Positions 18,930-27,221 of a DNA stretch of 64,000 nt are shown here, piece by piece. The DNA is taken from the NCBI GenBank assembly GCA_965222745.1, contig CBDCUW010000002.1:248001-312000 (forward strand). The letters are read 5' to 3'. Below the pieces are notes generated by a model. The model was not told the origin of the DNA, did not search any database, and saw only the letters and a list, made by a program, of their open reading frames with translations. Position numbers and translations under genes: made by a program. Every line of letters starts with the position of its first letter. Position 1 is the stretch's first letter. Source of the stretch: CBDCUW01 sp965222745. GTDB lineage: Bacteria; Planctomycetota; Planctomycetia; Pirellulales; Pirellulaceae.

Positions 18930-21032
18930 ATGGCAAGTTCACCTGCCTCCTGGAGGAATCTTGCGATCTGCGGACACGCTTCGGCCGGCAAGACGACTCT
19001 CGTCGATCGCTTGTTGGCCGAAACGGGGGCGGTTTCAGGGACTCCCAGTGTCACCGACCAGACCAGCATCAGCGACTTTGATGAAGAAGAAAAGGCTCAC
19101 GGGCACTCGATCGAATCGTCGCTCGTCCATTTGAGCCATGGGAAGACGAGTTTTAATCTGATTGATACGCCCGGCTACTCCGACTTCATCGGGGGAATGA
19201 TCGGGGCGGTTGCCGCAGTGGATTGTGCGGTGGTTTGCATCAATGCCCATGACGGGATCCAACTGAACACTCGACGAGCGATGGATGAGGCCCAAAAAGC
19301 CGGCATCGCTCGCATCATCGTGATCACCAAACTGGATGATCCGCAGGCCGATTTCAGCGCACTTTTTGAACAGTGCCGCGAGTTGTGGGGCAATGAAGTG
19401 GTGCCGGTCCAAGTTCCGATCGGACAAGGCGAATCCTTTTCGGCCGTCGCCTCCACCATCGACCTGCCGGGCGAGGCGCGCGGCGCCGTGATGAATCTTG
19501 CCCACGCCCACGAACAGCTGGTCGAAAAGCTGGTCGAAACCGATGAATCGTTGATGGAGCAGTATTTTGACGGCGTGATGCCCGACGCGGAATCTCTGGC
19601 CCGGCTGTTGAAAGAAGGAACGGCGGCCGGGGGTGTGATTCCGGTCCTCTGTGTCTCGTCGACTGCCGGCATCGGCCTGGCCGAAATGCTCGATATGTTC
19701 GAAGCCATCACGCCCGCCCCCGGCGATATCCCCCGAACCGCGACCGACTCTGACGGGAATTCCGTCACGTTGGACCAAAGCCCCGATGGTCCCCTGGCGG
19801 CACGAGTCTTCAAAGTACGTGTCGACCCGTTCGTGCAAAAACTGAGTTACATCCGCATTTTCAACGGTTCGCTGGCCAAGGACCAATCGGTTCACGTCAG
19901 CGGCGTGCGAAAAGATGTCAAGCTGAATCCGCTGCTACGCATCCAGGGCGAACAGACCGAGCAGATCGAATCGGCCTCGGCCGGCGAAATCATCGCCATC
20001 GCCAAAATGGACGATCTTCACATCGGTTCCTCATTAGGGCCGCTGGAAATGCCGGCGATCGAGTTTCCTGAACCGATGGTCGGCCTGGCGATTTCGACCA
20101 GCAAACGGGGCGATGAAAACAAGCTTGCCGTTGCCCTTCACAAGTTGACCGAAGAAGACCCAACGTTGACGCTTACCCGCGATCCGCAGACCAGCGAGAT
20201 GGTGATGACCGGAACCAGCGAGCTGCATTTGCAGATCTTGCAGGAACGGTTGCTGCGCCGCGACAAGATCGAGGTCGACACGCACGATCCGCGAATCCCC
20301 TATCGCGAAACGATCACCCAGCCAGCCGACGGCATGTACCGCCACAAAAAACAGAGCGGCGGACGTGGACAGTTTGGTGAAGTGCACATTCGCATGCTGC
20401 CCCTTCCCCGTGGAACGGACATTGAATCGTTCGCCACCAAGGAACGGTTCCCGTCGATGAAATCGCATCACTATCACCCCGATCACAATTTTCTGTGGGT
20501 CGATTCGATTGTCGGCGGCGTGATTCCTGGCAACTTCATGCCGGCCATCGAAAAAGGATTTCTGGAACGGTTGGGCCGCGGTGTGATCGCCGGGTACACG
20601 ATCCAAGATGTCGCGGTGGAGGTTCACTTCGGCAAACACCATCCGGTCGACAGCAGTGAAGCGGCCTTCAAGATGGCGGCCAGCCTTTGCTTCCGCGATA
20701 TTTTCCTGAAGGCCAAACCGGCGCTGCTAGAACCGGTCGTGATGATGCACGTCACCACTCCAGAAGCCCATGTCGGCGACATCTACAGCGACATGAGCAG
20801 CCGTGGCGGTCGTGTGCTGGGAAGTGACTCGATCGGAGGCGACCTGCAACAGATCGAATGCGAAGTGCCGCTGCGAGCAGTCGGTCACTACAACCGAACG
20901 CTCTCCAGCGTCACCGGCGGACAAGGAAGTTACACGATCAGTTTCAGTCACTACGAAACGGTGCCAGGTGACGTCCAACGAACGTTGATGGAAGCCGCCA
21001 AGAAGGGATCCGAGGAAGAAGTTTCGGCGTAG
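18930..21032 (+). CDS. EF-G-like translational GTPase (EF-G paralogue)
   Basis: The 700-aa protein has the EF-G domain order. The G1 loop is GHASAGKT (residues 15-22), G3 is DTPGYSD, and the G4 position reads TKLD instead of the usual NKxD. Domains II to V follow, with HHPVDSSEAAFKMAAS and EPVVMMHVTTPEAHVGDIYSDMSSRGG. AAGGAG stands 8 nt before ATG 18930. It resembles the second EF-G class found beside canonical FusA in many bacteria. The G4 change could weaken guanine specificity or alter the GTPase cycle. It is probably not the main elongation factor, because the canonical gene usually sits with rpsL/rpsG. Confidence 0.88.
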   Translation: MASSPASWRNLAICGHASAGKTTLVDRLLAETGAVSGTPSVTDQTSISDFDEEEKAHGHSIESSLVHLSHGKTSFNLIDTPGYSDFIGGMIGAVAAVDCAVVCINAHDGIQLNTRRAMDEAQKAGIARIIVITKLDDPQADFSALFEQCRELWGNEVVPVQVPIGQGESFSAVASTIDLPGEARGAVMNLAHAHEQLVEKLVETDESLMEQYFDGVMPDAESLARLLKEGTAAGGVIPVLCVSSTAGIGLAEMLDMFEAITPAPGDIPRTATDSDGNSVTLDQSPDGPLAARVFKVRVDPFVQKLSYIRIFNGSLAKDQSVHVSGVRKDVKLNPLLRIQGEQTEQIESASAGEIIAIAKMDDLHIGSSLGPLEMPAIEFPEPMVGLAISTSKRGDENKLAVALHKLTEEDPTLTLTRDPQTSEMVMTGTSELHLQILQERLLRRDKIEVDTHDPRIPYRETITQPADGMYRHKKQSGGRGQFGEVHIRMLPLPRGTDIESFATKERFPSMKSHHYHPDHNFLWVDSIVGGVIPGNFMPAIEKGFLERLGRGVIAGYTIQDVAVEVHFGKHHPVDSSEAAFKMAASLCFRDIFLKAKPALLEPVVMMHVTTPEAHVGDIYSDMSSRGGRVLGSDSIGGDLQQIECEVPLRAVGHYNRTLSSVTGGQGSYTISFSHYETVPGDVQRTLMEAAKKGSEEEVSA

Positions 21033-21057
21033 TGTTCCACGGAGCCGTGATTGACGG

Positions 21058-21097
21058 TAGCGGAAGTCGCCAAGACTTTCGGCGATTTTCCGCTACC
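21058..21097. terminator. Nested hairpin after EF-G-like gene
   Basis: GTAGCGGAA (21058-21066) pairs with TTCCGCTAC (21089-21097), with an inner TCGCC/GGCGA pairing. There is no T tract. It probably ends the EF-G-like transcript or belongs to a repeat family. Confidence 0.45.
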
Positions 21098-21118
21098 CCG
21101 GCACCAGTGACACTCTTG

Positions 21119-21391
21119 TTCACTTGGCTGCCGGCGCTACGTTCACTTGGCTGCCGGCGCTACGTTCACTTGGCTGCCGGCGCTACGTTCACTTGGCTGC
21201 CGGCGCTACGTTCACTTGGCTGCCGGCGCTACGTTCACTTGGCTGCCGGCGCTACGTTCACTTGGCTGCCGGCGCTACGTTCACTTGGCTGCCGGCGCTA
21301 CGTTCACTTGGCTGCCGGCGCTACGTTCACTTGGCTGCCGGCGCTACGTTCACTTGGCTGCCGGCGCTACGTTCACTTGGCTGCCGGCGCC
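21119..21391. repeat. 23-bp tandem repeat, about 12 copies
   Basis: The unit TTCACTTGGCTGCCGGCGCTACG is repeated without change from 21119; the twelfth copy at 21372 diverges after 19 bases. On the minus strand that last copy encodes the final Ala-Pro-Ala-Ala-Lys-stop of the neighbouring gene, so the array looks like amplification of that 3' end. Because 23 is not a multiple of 3, all frames are open; these frames are not genes. Confidence 0.97.
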
Positions 21392-23157
21392 GCGGGCGTT
21401 TCGTTGTTGTCGCCTTTGGGCTTGGGAGGCGACTTTTCGTTGATGTCTAGAATCGTCTTCACGATGTCGATCAACTGATCCAACCGGAACGGCTTGTACA
21501 GCACGCACTTTCGTGGCAAGCCCGCTTGGTGCGCTTTGACAATCGAATGGCCCGGGTCGTAACCAAAACCGGTCATCAACACCATCGGTACGCGGTCCAT
21601 GATTTCGCCCAACCGCAGCATCAATTGGTAACCGCTGTAATCGGGAAGCCGAATGTCGCTGATGATCACGTCATAGCCGCTTGCGCCGCCGCTGCCGCGC
21701 ACCATCAATACCGCCTCGTCGCCCTTGTGAGCGGTTTCGACGACGCAGCCATAACGCTCGAGCAACTCGTGGGCGTCCTCGCGAACCTTTTCGTCTGCGT
21801 CGACCACCAAAATCCGTTTGCCTCGCAGTGACGCCTGTTGCGGCGTCTGAATCCCAGCCGGCACCGCCTCCAACGGCGTCATCTTTTGGCCCACCTGCTG
21901 GATCGTCTGCTTGATATCACGAGCGTTATGCAAGATACGGCGAATGCGATCGACGACGTCGGGGCTGTGCCCGATGTAGCCCTCCATCACGTTGACCGCA
22001 TCATTAAGGATCTCGTCCACCGGCATCGCCACCGCGCTGTGGATAGCGTCACAACTTTGCTGTGCCGTGTTGGCCTTCTGGGCGACCAGCAATTCCAGGG
22101 TGTTCAGGGCGAAAGCAACATCGCGGGCAAAGATCTCTAGGAACTGCAGATCGCTGTCGCCAAACGCGGCCGGTTCGGGACTTTCGACATTGATCGTTCC
22201 CAACACCTGGTCGTGCAAAATCAAGGGAACGGTCAACGAGCTGCGTGACGTCGCTACTCCCGGAATGAACAACGGGTCGTTGACGACATCTTGGCAAACG
22301 TAGCTCATCCCGCTGGCGGCGACATAGCCGGTGATTCCGTTTCCCTGTGGGTGAGCAAACAACTTGCGATCGCTGGCGTCCTGGTCAATGCCGACACTCA
22401 ACAACGGCACCAGGTTGCCAGTATCGTGGGCGAGCAAGCGAATCTCGATGACCTCGAAATTCAACAAGTCGCTCAAGTAGTGACGGATGTTTTCTTTCAG
22501 CAAATCGATCCGCTGGTCCACTTCCATCATGAAGATTTCTGAAGGACGCAGGTCGGCCAATTCGCGGCCGGCCTGGTGGATCGCGGCAAGTTTCTGTTGC
22601 TGCAGGATTTCTTCAGTGATGTCGCCGACGGTGACGATCAGTTGGCGACTGTGATCGGGCTGGACAATCGGCGCAGCATGAACCTGGTAGTAACGATTGT
22701 CGTCGCTGACCAGCGTGCTGCCGGTCTGCTCTCCGGTCGCCAGCGCGGTATGGAACGGACAAAAGTCAGGTCCCATGATTTCAGGGTTGCCAAGCAACTC
22801 GTAGAAACTGATTCCGATCGGCGAACCTTCCGGTCGATCGGACCATTGCAGCAACCGCCGGTTTGCCCACAAGACGCGGATGTCCGCATCCAACAGCGCC
22901 ACACCTTCGGGCATGTCGCGAAGCATCACGCCACTTTGTGCCACGCCCCGCAACTCGTTCAGTTGAGGCAACAGCTCGCGTGAGATCCACACACCCGATA
23001 CGTTCGGGTCGGTGAGTTCATCGACCACCGCGACCGAGGTGTCAACGACCACCAGGTCGTCGTTCTGAAGGGGTGTTGGCAGAGACTGAGGATCGCCGAC
23101 GCAAATGATCTTGCGCGGTTTCGTCGAGGACTGTGTTGTCTGCGGCGATCGATTCAT
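21373..23157 (-). CDS. PAS-GAF-REC signalling protein
   Basis: The 594-aa cytosolic protein has a PAS domain at about residues 85-185 (ALLDADIRVLWANRRLLQWS), a GAF domain at about 215-365 (GNGITGYVAASGMSYVCQDV; LGTINVESPEP), a helical linker, and a REC domain at about 445-570 (ILVVDADEKVRE, DVIISDIRLPDYSG, VLYKPF). There is no histidine kinase core, so it is probably a response regulator with sensory domains. The C-terminus is rich in Pro/Ala/Lys, and its last codons are the seed of the 23-bp tandem repeat. Confidence 0.9.
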   Translation of the reverse strand: MNRSPQTTQSSTKPRKIICVGDPQSLPTPLQNDDLVVVDTSVAVVDELTDPNVSGVWISRELLPQLNELRGVAQSGVMLRDMPEGVALLDADIRVLWANRRLLQWSDRPEGSPIGISFYELLGNPEIMGPDFCPFHTALATGEQTGSTLVSDDNRYYQVHAAPIVQPDHSRQLIVTVGDITEEILQQQKLAAIHQAGRELADLRPSEIFMMEVDQRIDLLKENIRHYLSDLLNFEVIEIRLLAHDTGNLVPLLSVGIDQDASDRKLFAHPQGNGITGYVAASGMSYVCQDVVNDPLFIPGVATSRSSLTVPLILHDQVLGTINVESPEPAAFGDSDLQFLEIFARDVAFALNTLELLVAQKANTAQQSCDAIHSAVAMPVDEILNDAVNVMEGYIGHSPDVVDRIRRILHNARDIKQTIQQVGQKMTPLEAVPAGIQTPQQASLRGKRILVVDADEKVREDAHELLERYGCVVETAHKGDEAVLMVRGSGGASGYDVIISDIRLPDYSGYQLMLRLGEIMDRVPMVLMTGFGYDPGHSIVKAHQAGLPRKCVLYKPFRLDQLIDIVKTILDINEKSPPKPKGDNNETPAAPAAK

Positions 23158-23492
23158 CGATCTTCTCCCACCACAACCCGCATATCGGTCAGATGCGTTG
23201 TCTAGTCACACACTGCTTGGTCATGTCTTCCGTTGATCGTCAACGGCGCGAACCTCAATTCGCGGGTCGCCCACTCCCAATGGCATCATACGAACAGACA
23301 ACGGTTTGTCACAGCGGATGGACACTGTTTTGGCCAAGTTCTTCGGTGCCTATCGGCTTTCCCGGCCTGTCAACATCAGTGTCAGAACGCAATCGGACCC
23401 GATTTGTTCCCAACCATGTCGGACGTCGCGGCAGGTACCAACAAGGAAAGCAAACCCTGTGCCAATCCAGGCCACCGCCCGGCGTGCGGCCG

Positions 23493-23552
23493 CACGCCGA
23501 TGGCGCCGCACACCGATGGCGCCGCACACCGATGGCGCCGCACACCGATGGC
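23493..23552. repeat. 16-bp tandem repeat, about 4 copies
   Basis: The unit CACACCGATGGCGCCG occurs three times with one base variant in the first, followed by a partial fourth copy. It contains the palindrome GGCGCC. Confidence 0.85.
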
Positions 23553-23701
23553 CCAGAGGAAGGGTGCGCGGCGCCATCGTTTTGAATCTGCCTGCGACAG
23601 TGGAGCCTCGGGCGGAACCGGGAAGGAGCCTCGCGCGGAACCGGGAAAAAACGGTCGTTTCAGAATTTGCCCTTTTTGTGCAGTTTGAAAGCCCCCAATC
23701 G

Positions 23702-23729
23702 TTGACACCCTGGACGCAACGTCTACATT
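23702..23729 (+). promoter_or_regulatory. Putative sigma-70-type promoter for the YTV gene
   Basis: TTGACA at 23702-23707 is followed by 16 bp and TACATT at 23724-23729. This lies 109 bp before ATG 23839. The match is good but unproven. Confidence 0.45.
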
Positions 23730-23838
23730 TAGCCCTTCGTGGGGTGAATTTCGCCCATTTTACGCAGCCGTTAAAAACTTCCTCGTATTTCTACTGTTGT
23801 CTCACGGGCTGTGAGCGCGAATTGGAGGGTTTTCTTAC

Positions 23839-26037
23839 ATGAGAACACAATTGATGAAGAGTGCCTTTGGACTTTGTGTGGCGTTGTTGTTCGCTGCCAA
23901 CGTCCAGGCGGGAACAGGATGTGGTGATTGCGGCGGCTGCGCGAGCGGTTCCGGCTGTGTCACAGCTGGTGTCGTTGCAGGTAGTGCCGGATGCGGTCCG
24001 GTCTACGAAACGCGAACGGTAATGCGTCCGCAGTACGTCACCGAAACTCGAATGGTACCGCAGACGACCTACCAGCGAGAAACTCGCACCCGTATGCGAA
24101 CCGTTTGCCGACGAGTGGCCCGAGTCGAAACGAAGACACAGACCTACACGGTCAACGTCCCGCAAACGAAAACTCGAACGGAAACCTATAACGTTCAGGT
24201 TTGCGTGCCCTACACCGAAGAAGTCTCCTACACCGTTCAGGTGCCGGAAACGACCCAGGTCGAACAGAGCTACCAGGTCTGCGTGCCCTACACCGAGAAC
24301 GTCGAACAGACCTACACCGTTTGCGTGCCGAAGACGTCCACGGTCACCCAGACCTACAGCGTTTCAGTTCCCTACACCGAACAGCAAACGTACACGGTCT
24401 CCGTTCCCTACAACGAACAGGTGGAACAGACCTACACCGTTCAGGTGCCGGTCACCAAGACTCGCGAAGAGACCTATCAGGTTCAGGTTCCTTACACCGA
24501 GCAGGTCGAACAGACTTACACGGTTCAGGTTCCGGTCACTTCGATGAAGACCGAAGAGTACCAGGTCTGCGTGCCCTACACGGAAAACGTGACCCAAACT
24601 TACTCGGTTCAGGTCCCTTACACCGAGACGATGACTCAGAACTACACCGTTCAGGTTCCTTACACCGAGGACGTGCAGCAGACTTACAACGTCTCCGTTC
24701 CGTACACCGAAGCGGTTGAGCAGAGCTACACGGTTCAGGTTCCCTACACCGAGAACATCGAGCAGAGCTACACGGTCCAGGTTCCGGTCACTCAAACTCA
24801 CACGGCGACCCGCACGGTCACCAAGTGTGTTCCAGTGACGACGATGCGAACGGTCACCAAGGACATGGGCAGCTACCAGTGTCAGGCCGTCGAGGTCTCT
24901 GGTGGTGCCGGTGGCGGCGGTGCTGTTGTCGGTGGTGGTTGTGGCGGATGCGGCTCGTGCGGCGGCTGCCAGACTGCTTCGCCTTGCGGTGGTTGCGATA
25001 CCGGTTGTGGCGGATGCGGCAGCGGTTGCGGCGGTTCGGTCGCTTCGGGTGCCGGCTGTGGCCCGCAGGTTGTTTATCGTCGCGTTTGGGTCCCCAACCT
25101 GGTCAGCCATCAGGTCCCCTGCACGACCTACCAACGGCAGACCTCCGAGGTTCCTTACACCTACACCACGACCAGCTACAACACCGAAACTCGCACTCGC
25201 ACGGTTCCGGTGACCAAGTGCCGTAACGAGACTCGTACTCGTACGGTCAACGTCACCAAGTACCGCACCGAGCAGCGTACGCGAACGGTTCAGGTTCAGA
25301 AGTGCCGTACCGAAGAACGTACTCGTGAGTACCAGGTCACCAAGTACCGCACCGAGCAGCGAACTCGCGAAGTCCCCGTGACTCGCACTCGCATGGAAAC
25401 GCGTACTCGCGAAGTTCCGGTCTGCACCATGTCGACCGAACAGCGCACTCGCACGGTGAACGTCACCAAGCACCGCACCGAAGATCGCACTCGTACCGTT
25501 TCGTACTGCGAAATGGAAACGCAGACGCGATCGCGAACGGTGACTCTGTGCAAGACTCGCCAGGAAGAGCGTACTCGCGACGTGACCAAGTACCGAACCG
25601 AAGAGCGTACTCGTGAAGTTCCGGTCACCACGATGGTCAACGAAACCCGCACGCGAACCGTGCCGGTCACCAAGACCCGCATGGAAACTCGCACTCGCAT
25701 GGTTCCCGTGACCACGATGAAGACTGAGCAACGTACTCGTACGGTGACTCGTCAGCGAATGGAAACCCAGCAGCGATCGCGTGAGGTCAGCTACACCGTT
25801 TGCGTGCCCGAACAGCGGACTCGCACCTACAACGTGACGGTCTATGACACCGTGACCGAACAGGTTCCGGAAAACTACACCGTCTGCGTACCGGTGCAAA
25901 CGATGAAGGCCGTTCAGGTTCGTGTTTGCAAGCAGGTTCCCGTGACCGTTCAGGTTCCGGTTTCCTCCGGATGTGCCGGTTGTGGCAGCGGCGCCGCCGC
26001 GATCACCACTGGCGCTGGCTGCACCAACTGCAACTAA
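23839..26037 (+). CDS. YTV-repeat cell-wall-type protein
   Basis: The 732-aa exported protein is preceded by GGAGG. A signal peptide (LCVALLFAANVQA) is followed by a Cys/Gly-rich stretch. Residues ~95-330 are a ladder of near-identical repeats of about 15-22 residues with the cores YTVQVPYTE and VEQTYTVQVP. A Gly/Cys-rich hinge lies at ~355-410, then a second ladder of TRTR-type repeats (RTRTVNVTKYRTEQR) to ~690, and a Cys-rich C-terminus. The YTV motif is characteristic of planctomycete proteins proposed to form the insoluble protein envelope; Cys pairs could cross-link. Start and stop are clear and a terminator follows. Confidence 0.93.
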   Translation: MRTQLMKSAFGLCVALLFAANVQAGTGCGDCGGCASGSGCVTAGVVAGSAGCGPVYETRTVMRPQYVTETRMVPQTTYQRETRTRMRTVCRRVARVETKTQTYTVNVPQTKTRTETYNVQVCVPYTEEVSYTVQVPETTQVEQSYQVCVPYTENVEQTYTVCVPKTSTVTQTYSVSVPYTEQQTYTVSVPYNEQVEQTYTVQVPVTKTREETYQVQVPYTEQVEQTYTVQVPVTSMKTEEYQVCVPYTENVTQTYSVQVPYTETMTQNYTVQVPYTEDVQQTYNVSVPYTEAVEQSYTVQVPYTENIEQSYTVQVPVTQTHTATRTVTKCVPVTTMRTVTKDMGSYQCQAVEVSGGAGGGGAVVGGGCGGCGSCGGCQTASPCGGCDTGCGGCGSGCGGSVASGAGCGPQVVYRRVWVPNLVSHQVPCTTYQRQTSEVPYTYTTTSYNTETRTRTVPVTKCRNETRTRTVNVTKYRTEQRTRTVQVQKCRTEERTREYQVTKYRTEQRTREVPVTRTRMETRTREVPVCTMSTEQRTRTVNVTKHRTEDRTRTVSYCEMETQTRSRTVTLCKTRQEERTRDVTKYRTEERTREVPVTTMVNETRTRTVPVTKTRMETRTRMVPVTTMKTEQRTRTVTRQRMETQQRSREVSYTVCVPEQRTRTYNVTVYDTVTEQVPENYTVCVPVQTMKAVQVRVCKQVPVTVQVPVSSGCAGCGSGAAAITTGAGCTNCN

Positions 26038-26090
26038 GCAGCAACGGAAAATCCCTCCACACGCCTTTGTCAGGCGTGGGAAATTCGACA

Positions 26091-26122
26091 GCCCCGGAGA
26101 ATTCATTCTCCGGGGCTTTTTT
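26091..26122 (+). terminator. Rho-independent terminator of the YTV gene
   Basis: An 11-bp perfect stem, GCCCCGGAGAA (26091-26101) with TTCTCCGGGGC (26106-26116), has a TTCA loop and is followed by TTTTTT. A smaller hairpin CACGCC...GGCGTG lies just before it. Confidence 0.92.
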
Positions 26123-26123
26123 C

Positions 26124-26328
26124 GTCGGCGACTTCTCCGAAATCGCAACGCGTGAGTCAGTTTCTGTCGGCGATTTCTCCGAAATCGCAACGCGTGCCAG
26201 TTTGGAAAACTGGCCGACAGCCTGTCGGCGATTTCTCCGAAATCGCTACGTGTGCCAGTTTGGAAAACTGGCCGCGTCAGGTGCGCAGGTGCGCTTGCCG
26301 ACTTGGGGACAAGTCGGCCTACAATGGG
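26124..26328. repeat. Modular hairpin repeat array, copy 4
   Basis: Three GTCGGCGATTTCTCCGAAAT-type modules (the first with CGACTTC in place of CGATTTC) alternate with two GCCAGTTTGGAAAACTGGCC hairpins. The array ends in GACTTGGGGACAAGTCGGCC and CTACAATGG, a tail shared with the 18508 array. Confidence 0.85.
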
Positions 26329-26363
26329 CCCAAACCACCGAACACTTGCAGCGGAACACGAAG

Positions 26364-27146
26364 ATGCTTGTCGACGTGAAGGTCCACGACGGAGTTGCCA
26401 CCATTTTGATGAATCGCGCGGAGGTGCGTAATGCACTCAATCCGCCGTTGGTTGCCGATCTTCAAACGGCGCTGTCCGATGTGCATCAGGAAAAACGCGC
26501 CACGGCCGTGGTGCTGACCGGAGCGGGCGAACATTTTTGTTCTGGCGTCGATTTGAAGGTGTTGGCAAAGATCGCTCAGATGCCGCAGCCGGAGGCGCTG
26601 GGCGAATGGCTGACGATTTGGCGACACCAGGTCGAACTGCTGGAACAGATGCTGCGATTTCCCAAACCGATCATTGCGGCGGTCGACGGTGTGGCCGTCG
26701 GATCGGGGCTGGCATTGGCGCTGGCTGCCGACTTGATCCTACCCTCCAGTGGAGCCTCGTTTTCGGCTGCTGCCGTTCAGCGAGGACTGGTGGGCGGAGC
26801 GACCGCGGCGCTGTTGTCCTTTCGGTTTGGCGGTGCGATCGCCGCCCGCATGTTGCTGAGCGGCGAAGAGATCGCCGCCGACGAGGCTCATCGGCTAGGA
26901 ATGTGTATGCCCGCGGTCCAGCCGGAACAAATTTGGGTCGCCGCCTGCGACCTGGCCCGCCGCTGCGGATCGGCACCACGAGAAGCGGTTCAGGCGACCA
27001 AGCGATTGCTGAACGAAAGCATCGGCGAGACGCTGCTGACGCAACTCTCCAGCGGCGCGGCCGACAGCGCCACCGCCTGCACCACCGAGTCAGCCGCCGA
27101 AGGCATCCAAGCCTTCCTGGAACACCGCCAACCCCAATGGCCGTAA
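26364..27146 (+). CDS. Enoyl-CoA hydratase/isomerase family protein
   Basis: The 260-aa crotonase-fold protein starts at ATG 26364; the longer open frame runs through the repeat array and the YTV gene and is not coding. The crotonase core is visible: LTGAGEHFCSGVDLKVL near residues 57-73 (CoA loop) and PKPIIAAVDGVAVGSGLALALAADLIL with the oxyanion-hole Gly. The second catalytic Glu is not obvious: the usual region reads FSAAAVQRGLVGG, so the exact reaction may differ from enoyl-CoA hydration. Cytosolic, apparently monocistronic. Confidence 0.88.
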   Translation: MLVDVKVHDGVATILMNRAEVRNALNPPLVADLQTALSDVHQEKRATAVVLTGAGEHFCSGVDLKVLAKIAQMPQPEALGEWLTIWRHQVELLEQMLRFPKPIIAAVDGVAVGSGLALALAADLILPSSGASFSAAAVQRGLVGGATAALLSFRFGGAIAARMLLSGEEIAADEAHRLGMCMPAVQPEQIWVAACDLARRCGSAPREAVQATKRLLNESIGETLLTQLSSGAADSATACTTESAAEGIQAFLEHRQPQWP

Positions 27147-27147
27147 C

Positions 27148-27221
27148 TTCTCTCTCCCCCACTCCCACTCTCCTTGTCTCCCTGTCTCCCACTCTCCTTG
27201 ACTCCCTATCTCCCACTCTGC
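27148..27221. repeat. Pyrimidine-rich direct repeats
   Basis: CTCCCACTCTCCTTG and close variants repeat three times between convergent genes. It is low-complexity DNA with no coding potential. Confidence 0.6.

Larger units (their letters stand above)
23158..23838. other. Intergenic region upstream of the YTV gene
   Basis: These 681 bases hold no supported gene. They contain a 16-bp tandem repeat (23493-23552), a 23-bp direct duplication near 23608-23653 (GAGCCTCG-GCGGAACCGGGAA) and a promoter-like pair at 23702-23729. Confidence 0.6.

Noticed and set aside
21119..21391. CRISPR-like array
   Set aside because: Repeats are directly adjacent with no spacers, and no cas genes are near.
21032..21478. 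Open reading frames through the 23-bp tandem array on the plus strand
   Set aside because: The 23-bp unit cycles through all three frames without stops, giving repeated peptides by composition only.
24364..26436. Long antisense reading frame opposite the YTV gene
   Set aside because: It mirrors the repetitive codons of a clearly coding gene with signal peptide, RBS and terminator.
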